From the NCBI RefSeq assembly GCF_014192645.1, contig NZ_JACHYE010000001.1, positions 440,350-504,349 of the forward strand: 64,000 nucleotides of DNA. Direction: 5' to 3'. This DNA comes from Herbaspirillum sp. Sphag64. Its GTDB lineage: Bacteria > Pseudomonadota > Gammaproteobacteria > Burkholderiales > Burkholderiaceae_D. Under the pieces are notes generated by a model. That model worked only from the letters and a program-made list of their open reading frames with translations. It was not told the DNA's origin and searched no databases. Shown one piece after another: positions 59,266 to 64,000 of this stretch (its first letter is position 1; each line of letters opens with the position of its first letter). A program made the translations under genes and the position numbers.

Positions 59266-61806
59266 CTATCTGCCGAACCAATAGCGCGCATGGTTTTGGC
59301 GATAGGTTCCCAATTGCAATTGTTGTTCGTCGAGGTCCATTGTGATGGCACCGGCATCATCGGTGCGCAGACGCAAGATGCCCAACTGCCCATAACGTGC
59401 ATAGATTTCTGGCTTAGGATGATGAAAGCGATTCAGATAACCAACCTGAAATAACGCCACCGAAGGCCGCACCGCCTGCAGAAACGGCAGGCTCGATGAA
59501 GTGCCGCTGCCGTGATGCGGCGCCAGCAAGACATCAGCACGCAGGTCGCCGGCAAGCTCGCTATTAAGTAGCTGAGCTTCCTGCGCCGCCTCCAAATCAC
59601 CGGGCAACAGGATAGCGTGTTTCCCCAGACTGACTTTGAGCACGCAACTGAGCGCATTGGGACCCCATTTATCACTGTCATACAGAGCCTGCACCGGATA
59701 CAACATCTGAAAATCAGCCCCATCCCACTGCCAGCGCTGCCCTTGCAGGCAACGTTGATGCTGGAGCGCGGCTTTCACAATCGGATGCGCCGCTGGCAGT
59801 GAAGAAATCACATTATCCACTGCGATCTCACGCAACAGCGACAGTGCACCACCGGCATGATCGCTATGACTATGCGAGATCACCATCGCATCCAGATGAT
59901 CGATACCGCGCGCGCGCAGATACGGCAGGATGACGCGATTGCCTGCATCGGCGTCATCTCCGAAATCAGGACCGGTGTCATACAACAGGCGATGTGTCGA
60001 CGTTTCTACCAGTACCGCCATGCCTTGTCCGATATCCAGCGCGGTCACCTGCATTGCGCCCTCCTGCGGCCCTTGCCCCGGATTGAGTAGTAACGGTAAC
60101 CAGCAGAACCAGCCCAGCCACCGTGCCGGCCAGCCACGTGGCGCCAGCAGCCAGAGCGTGCCGATCAGCGCAACGGCAAACATCCACGGTGCTGGCAATG
60201 GCAGACGCCATAGCGCAAAAGGCTGACTGCTGAGCCAACTCAGCCATTGCGCCAGCCAGGCCAGCGTCTCATGCGCTCCGAGCAACAACCAGTCCGATAA
60301 GGGTGTCGGTACAATGCTGCCGATTAACGATAGCGGTACGACCACTAAAGTAATGACGGGAATGGCCACTGCGTTCGCCACTGGACTGACCAGCGAGTAT
60401 TGCCCGAACAACATCATTGTCAGCGGCAGTAAACCGAGCGTCACTACATATTGTGTGTAAGCACCTGTGCGCACCTTGTGCCACATTTTTTTGGCAGCCG
60501 AGGGCTGACGATAGCGCGCCAGCGGGCTTAACATCTGCGACTCAACTACCGCATCACTACCAACCCGTCCGGCGGAGGCATACAAGATCAGCGCGACCGC
60601 CGCAAAGGACAGCCAGAAACCGGGCCAGAGCAAGGCCCATGGATCGAATAGCAAAACCGCCGCCAACGCCAGTGGCAGCACGTAGGATAGTGGCGTCAGA
60701 CGTCCCGACCAGTAAGCTGCACCAACCACCAGCAGCATATACAGCGTGCGTTGCGCCGGAATCCCAAAACCTGCCAGCAAGGCATAGCCGGTAGCCCCAG
60801 CAAAACCCGCCAGCAACGCCACTTTGGGCGCCGGCAGCAAGAGCGGCAATTGTGCCCGCGTGAAAAATGAACGGCGCCACAGAAACAGCATCAGTGTCGC
60901 AAACAATCCCGCCACCAGACTGATATGCAGGCCTGAAATGGCGACCAGATGACCAACACCAGTGCGATTGAAAACGGTCCAGTCGTCGCTCTCGATCGCG
61001 CGCTGATCACCGATGACCAGCGCCACGATCACGCCGGCGTAAGGCCGGTCGGCGAGTGCCGTCAAGATGCGTTCGCGTAACCAGCCACGCGACGCATCAA
61101 GCACATTCCTGGGCGTCCAGATGAAGGCCGACAGGCGCTGATTTTTATAGGCGAGCTGTTGATCCGGACGTACACTGCCGGTGGCACGCAGGTTCTGCTC
61201 CAGCAGCCAGACTTCGTAGTCAAAGCCGGCGGGATTGGCATTGCCGTGCGGCCGCTTGAGGCGGACCGTCAACTGCCAGCGCTCACCGGCCTTGATCGCA
61301 GGGGCCTGCGCTTGTGGCAATGGCGCAGCCGCGACAGCAGTGACCTGCTCATCGCCATCAACCGCACGCCAATTACCCTGGTCATACCAGGTCAGCGCCA
61401 GCCGCGATGGCAACTGCGGTATTTGATTGCCCTGCGGAGCCACCCTTTCGACCTGAAAATGAAATCGCACACCACGTGCAAAACGCGTCGGCAAACTATC
61501 CACCACCCCGACCACGGTGATGTCGCGGCCTTCCCAGGCTGCTGGCAAGGCTTCGTCAAGGTGTGTCTGCGCGAGGTAGTCGGCCCAGCCAAAGCCAAAG
61601 CACGCACCGGCAACGCAGAACAGGAGCATGCGCAACCATTTGCGCAGCCCGGCAAGTTGTAGCTGCCGCCAGCCCAGCGCCCAGGCAAACAGGCACAAAA
61701 GTAACGCTGCCCCCAGCAATCCCAGCTGCATTTCCATGGGCAACAGACTGGCCTGCATTTGCAACAGAGCGATACCGAGCACCAGACCTAGAATCGCACT
61801 GCGCAT
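59266..61806 (-). CDS. comEC: ComEC/Rec2 family DNA uptake channel protein
   Basis: The 846-residue membrane protein has an N-terminal DUF4131-type region (about 20-190), a central competence domain with eight or more membrane segments (about 230-550: VALVIGDQRAIESDDWTVFN, GVGHLVAISGLHISLVAGLF) and a C-terminal metallo-beta-lactamase-like domain (about 580-830: LDIGQGMAVLVETSTHRLLY, VISHSHSDHAGGALSLL, VLLAPHHGSGTSSSLPFL). It is the inner-membrane channel for transforming DNA. Its stop lies 107 bases from the hydrolase start and its start 3 bases from the tatD-like stop. Confidence 0.93.
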   Translation of the reverse strand: MRSAILGLVLGIALLQMQASLLPMEMQLGLLGAALLLCLFAWALGWRQLQLAGLRKWLRMLLFCVAGACFGFGWADYLAQTHLDEALPAAWEGRDITVVGVVDSLPTRFARGVRFHFQVERVAPQGNQIPQLPSRLALTWYDQGNWRAVDGDEQVTAVAAAPLPQAQAPAIKAGERWQLTVRLKRPHGNANPAGFDYEVWLLEQNLRATGSVRPDQQLAYKNQRLSAFIWTPRNVLDASRGWLRERILTALADRPYAGVIVALVIGDQRAIESDDWTVFNRTGVGHLVAISGLHISLVAGLFATLMLFLWRRSFFTRAQLPLLLPAPKVALLAGFAGATGYALLAGFGIPAQRTLYMLLVVGAAYWSGRLTPLSYVLPLALAAVLLFDPWALLWPGFWLSFAAVALILYASAGRVGSDAVVESQMLSPLARYRQPSAAKKMWHKVRTGAYTQYVVTLGLLPLTMMLFGQYSLVSPVANAVAIPVITLVVVPLSLIGSIVPTPLSDWLLLGAHETLAWLAQWLSWLSSQPFALWRLPLPAPWMFAVALIGTLWLLAPRGWPARWLGWFCWLPLLLNPGQGPQEGAMQVTALDIGQGMAVLVETSTHRLLYDTGPDFGDDADAGNRVILPYLRARGIDHLDAMVISHSHSDHAGGALSLLREIAVDNVISSLPAAHPIVKAALQHQRCLQGQRWQWDGADFQMLYPVQALYDSDKWGPNALSCVLKVSLGKHAILLPGDLEAAQEAQLLNSELAGDLRADVLLAPHHGSGTSSSLPFLQAVRPSVALFQVGYLNRFHHPKPEIYARYGQLGILRLRTDDAGAITMDLDEQQLQLGTYRQNHARYWFGR

Positions 61807-61809
61807 CCA

Positions 61810-62613
61810 TCAACTCCTGGTCAGTCGCGGCAACACCGCCTGCGCATTGGCTGATGTTGCCTGCGCCAGTTGGGCCAGTTGCGTCAGAGGAATCTCGCGC
61901 AAACCTGCCAATACCTCGCCGATGCGAGGAATCTGGTCCGGGTGATTGGGTGCCGGGTGCAACCAGGCAGGGGAAATATCGGGCGCATCGGTTTCCAGCA
62001 CGATGGCGTCCAAAGGCAATTGTGCAGCCAGACGTCGAATCTGCAACGAACGCGGGAAGGTCATGGCACCGCCGAAGCCGAGTTTGAAGCCGAGCTCAAC
62101 AAAATGCCCGGCCTGCTGGAAGCTGCCATTGAAGGCATGGGCAATACCGCCTGGCACGGAGATACGACGCAAGTACTTGAGGATGATGTCTTGTGAACGC
62201 CGCACATGCAGCAACACCGGCAAGTCAAATTCGCGCGCCAGCTTCAGTTGTGCCTGATAGAAATGCTCCTGACGCTGACGCAATGGACCTTGCTGCAACT
62301 CAGGAATGAAGAAGTCGAGACCGATTTCGCCGACTGCAACAAAGCGTGGATCCGGCAGCGCCTGCACAATCGCCTCACGCAGCCGCTCCAGATCATCGTC
62401 AGCGGACTGCGCCACATACAGGGGATGGATTCCCAGCGCATAGCAGAGATTGGCACGTTGCGCCGCCAATGCTGAAACCGTCGCAAAGTTGTCGACTGCC
62501 ACCGCCGGCAGCACAATCATTCCGACGCCCTGCGCCGCAGCTGCATCTGCCTGCTCCAGATGCTGTCCGCCAAACTCAGTGGCATCAAGATGGCAGTGCG
62601 TGTCTATCCACAT
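61810..62613 (-). CDS. TatD-family metal-dependent hydrolase
   Basis: The 267-residue protein carries TatD hallmarks: IDTHCHLDATEF at the N-terminus, GIHPLYVAQSADDDL, AVGEIGLDFF, LLHVRRSQDIILKYL, GGIAHAFNGSFQQAGHFVEL and VLETDAPDISPAWL. Members are 3'-5' DNA/RNA exonucleases or hydrolases involved in DNA repair or turnover. It probably shares a transcript with comEC. Confidence 0.9.
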   Translation of the reverse strand: MWIDTHCHLDATEFGGQHLEQADAAAAQGVGMIVLPAVAVDNFATVSALAAQRANLCYALGIHPLYVAQSADDDLERLREAIVQALPDPRFVAVGEIGLDFFIPELQQGPLRQRQEHFYQAQLKLAREFDLPVLLHVRRSQDIILKYLRRISVPGGIAHAFNGSFQQAGHFVELGFKLGFGGAMTFPRSLQIRRLAAQLPLDAIVLETDAPDISPAWLHPAPNHPDQIPRIGEVLAGLREIPLTQLAQLAQATSANAQAVLPRLTRS

Positions 62614-62659
62614 GGTGATCTGTGGGGATGTGCTGACACCATTGTCATGTCAGATCAGC

Positions 62660-63838
62660 TCAGGCAGCCTGCAGCGAGTGGCCCAGCTTGCGAAGGAACT
62701 CCTCGCAGCGCTGCAACTGACTGATGGCGACGAATTCATTGGGCTTGTGCGCGTTGGCGATATCGCCGGGGCCGCACACAATCGTCGGGATTCCAACGTG
62801 CTGGAACAACCCTGCCTCAGTGGCATAGGCCACCTTGCGCTGCTCGCGATCGCCGGTCAGTGCACGCACCAGTGCGGTGATGGCTTCCTGTTCGGCAGTT
62901 TCCAGCGCCGGGCTGCTGGCGATGGCAGCAATATCGATCTTGGCATCGGGATACTCTGCCTGCATTTTTGGCAACAACTGATCGCGCACATATTGCGTGA
63001 TCTGCTCCTGAATTTTTTGCGGTGACATGCCTGGCAAATTGCGGAATTCATAGGTGAATTCGCACAGTTCAGGAATGGTGTTGATCGCAATCCCACCACG
63101 AATCTGATTGGTCGTCATGGTGCTGAACGGCACGTCATACAGCTGATCGTAGGGTCCGTTCTGCTTGTAGGCATCGGCGAAGTCACGAATCGCACAAATC
63201 AGTCGGGCAGCATGCTCAATGGCGTTGCAGCCCTGGGGCGTCAGCGAAGAATGCGCAGACCGACCATGGACACGGCAACTGAACGCATTAATGCCTTTGT
63301 GGGCAACCACTACCTGCATGTTGGTCGGCTCACCGACCACGCAACCATCGGGCTGAATGCCGCGCTCTTTGAGCTCGGCCAGCATCACCGGCGCGCCAGC
63401 ACAACCGATTTCCTCGTCATAGGAAAAGGCCAGATGCAGCGGCTTGCTGCGTGGCATCGACAGAAACTCCGGCACCAAGGCCATCGATGCAGCGATATAA
63501 CCCTTCATGTCGCAGGTACCACGACCAAACAGAAAGCCATCGCGCTCGGTCAGGGTGAAGGGGTTGCTCTCCCACTGCTGGCCATCCACCGGTACCACAT
63601 CAGTATGCCCCGATAAAACGATGCCGCCTTGGGTCTGCCCGGCGGCCGCACCCTGTGTCGCGGGCAGCGTGGCAAACAGATTGGCCTTGGTACGCTCCTT
63701 GTTGTGCGCAAACCAGGGCGTGATACCTTGCTGCTGCAAATTGTCACGTAGCAGATGGATGAGTTCCAGATTGGAATTACGGCTGGTGGTGTCGATTGCA
63801 ACCAGTTGTTCCAGCCATTGACGAGTATTGAGGCTCAT
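62660..63838 (-). CDS. argE: acetylornithine deacetylase
   Basis: The 392-residue M20 peptidase-family enzyme matches ArgE: VLSGHTDVVPVDGQQW, the metal site in GRGTCDMKGYIAASMALVPE, FSYDEEIGCAGAPVML with the catalytic glutamate pair, VVGEPTNMQVVVAHKG and a C-terminal IVCGPGDIANAHKPNEFV. It hydrolyses N-acetylornithine in arginine synthesis. AAAGGAA precedes the ATG. The first-domain aldehyde-like alternatives (succinyl-diaminopimelate deacylase) fit less well. Confidence 0.92.
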   Translation of the reverse strand: MSLNTRQWLEQLVAIDTTSRNSNLELIHLLRDNLQQQGITPWFAHNKERTKANLFATLPATQGAAAGQTQGGIVLSGHTDVVPVDGQQWESNPFTLTERDGFLFGRGTCDMKGYIAASMALVPEFLSMPRSKPLHLAFSYDEEIGCAGAPVMLAELKERGIQPDGCVVGEPTNMQVVVAHKGINAFSCRVHGRSAHSSLTPQGCNAIEHAARLICAIRDFADAYKQNGPYDQLYDVPFSTMTTNQIRGGIAINTIPELCEFTYEFRNLPGMSPQKIQEQITQYVRDQLLPKMQAEYPDAKIDIAAIASSPALETAEQEAITALVRALTGDREQRKVAYATEAGLFQHVGIPTIVCGPGDIANAHKPNEFVAISQLQRCEEFLRKLGHSLQAA

Positions 63839-63859
63839 AGCGTTTCCTTTAGTACAGAT

Positions 63860-64000
63860 TCAAGCGACATACGGCTGCAAACCCTTGTCCGACAGGCGCA
63901 GCACGCGACCGCAACGTCCGGCCAGTTCAATATCATGGGTGACGATGACAAAGGCGGTCTGCATGGTCTGCGACAGCTCCAGCATCAATGCAAACGTCTG
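63860..64000 (-). CDS. lolD: lipoprotein-releasing ABC transporter ATPase LolD (partial, C-terminus only)
   Basis: The last 46 residues are visible; the rest lies beyond the right edge. They include [19 protein letters not shown] and [18 protein letters not shown], the region with the switch histidine. This matches the end of LolD rather than other ABC ATPases, but the short length limits certainty. Confidence 0.7.
   Translation of the reverse strand, partial: QTFALMLELSQTMQTAFVIVTHDIELAGRCGRVLRLSDKGLQPYVA

Overview
The window looks like a chromosomal segment of a betaproteobacterium of the order Burkholderiales, most like Oxalobacteraceae; the genus cannot be fixed from this sequence. Supporting signs are the ftsB-eno-kdsA-pyrG order, fused livM-livG transport genes, two meta-cleavage aromatic pathways, and moderately high GC with a few sharply AT-rich islets.

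Layout. 1-6016: a gallate catabolic cluster (galB/ligJ-type hydratase, galD, a LysR regulator with two DNA-binding domains, an aromatic acid transporter, galA). 6370-16591: a signalling block with a CheY-like receiver, two large hybrid histidine kinases and a receiver-diguanylate cyclase. 16740-21048: cytosine deaminase, phosphonoacetaldehyde hydrolase, a bile-acid:sodium-symporter-like protein, a candidate small RNA and a phosphonate-type HD protein. 21182-22780: a chemoreceptor. 23112-26769: an islet bounded by an intact and a mutated tRNA-Arg(ACG), holding an InvB/SpaK-type type III secretion chaperone and a large unrecognised protein that is probably its effector. 26859-36928: a nearly complete 4-hydroxyphenylacetate pathway (hpaC, B, A, R leftward; hpaG, E, D, F, H, I rightward). 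37122-41717: a chimeric peptidoglycan-hydrolase-like toxin followed by three exported proteins and two gene remnants, which reads as a toxin/immunity array. 41744-50588: a branched-chain-type ABC transporter split around a chemoreceptor, with a ketopantoate-reductase-like protein and a class II aldolase. 50952-53794: another tRNA-Arg(ACG), a NarL-type response regulator and a diguanylate cyclase. 53824-64000: housekeeping genes (ftsB, eno, kdsA, pyrG, an alpha/beta hydrolase, comEC, a TatD-type hydrolase, argE, the end of lolD).

How the parts fit. The window is rich in aromatic-acid use: gallate is cleaved by GalA and processed by GalD and GalB; 4-hydroxyphenylacetate is hydroxylated by HpaBC, cleaved by HpaD and degraded by HpaE-F-G-H-I. 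A palindrome in the hpaR-hpaG promoter recurs almost unchanged at the livH promoter, so the ABC transporter may be controlled together with the hpa genes. The chemoreceptors and c-di-GMP genes suggest a motile or surface-switching lifestyle. The most unusual items are the tRNA-flanked chaperone/effector islet, the chimeric toxin with its array of exported partners, and the candidate C-rich-loop small RNA.
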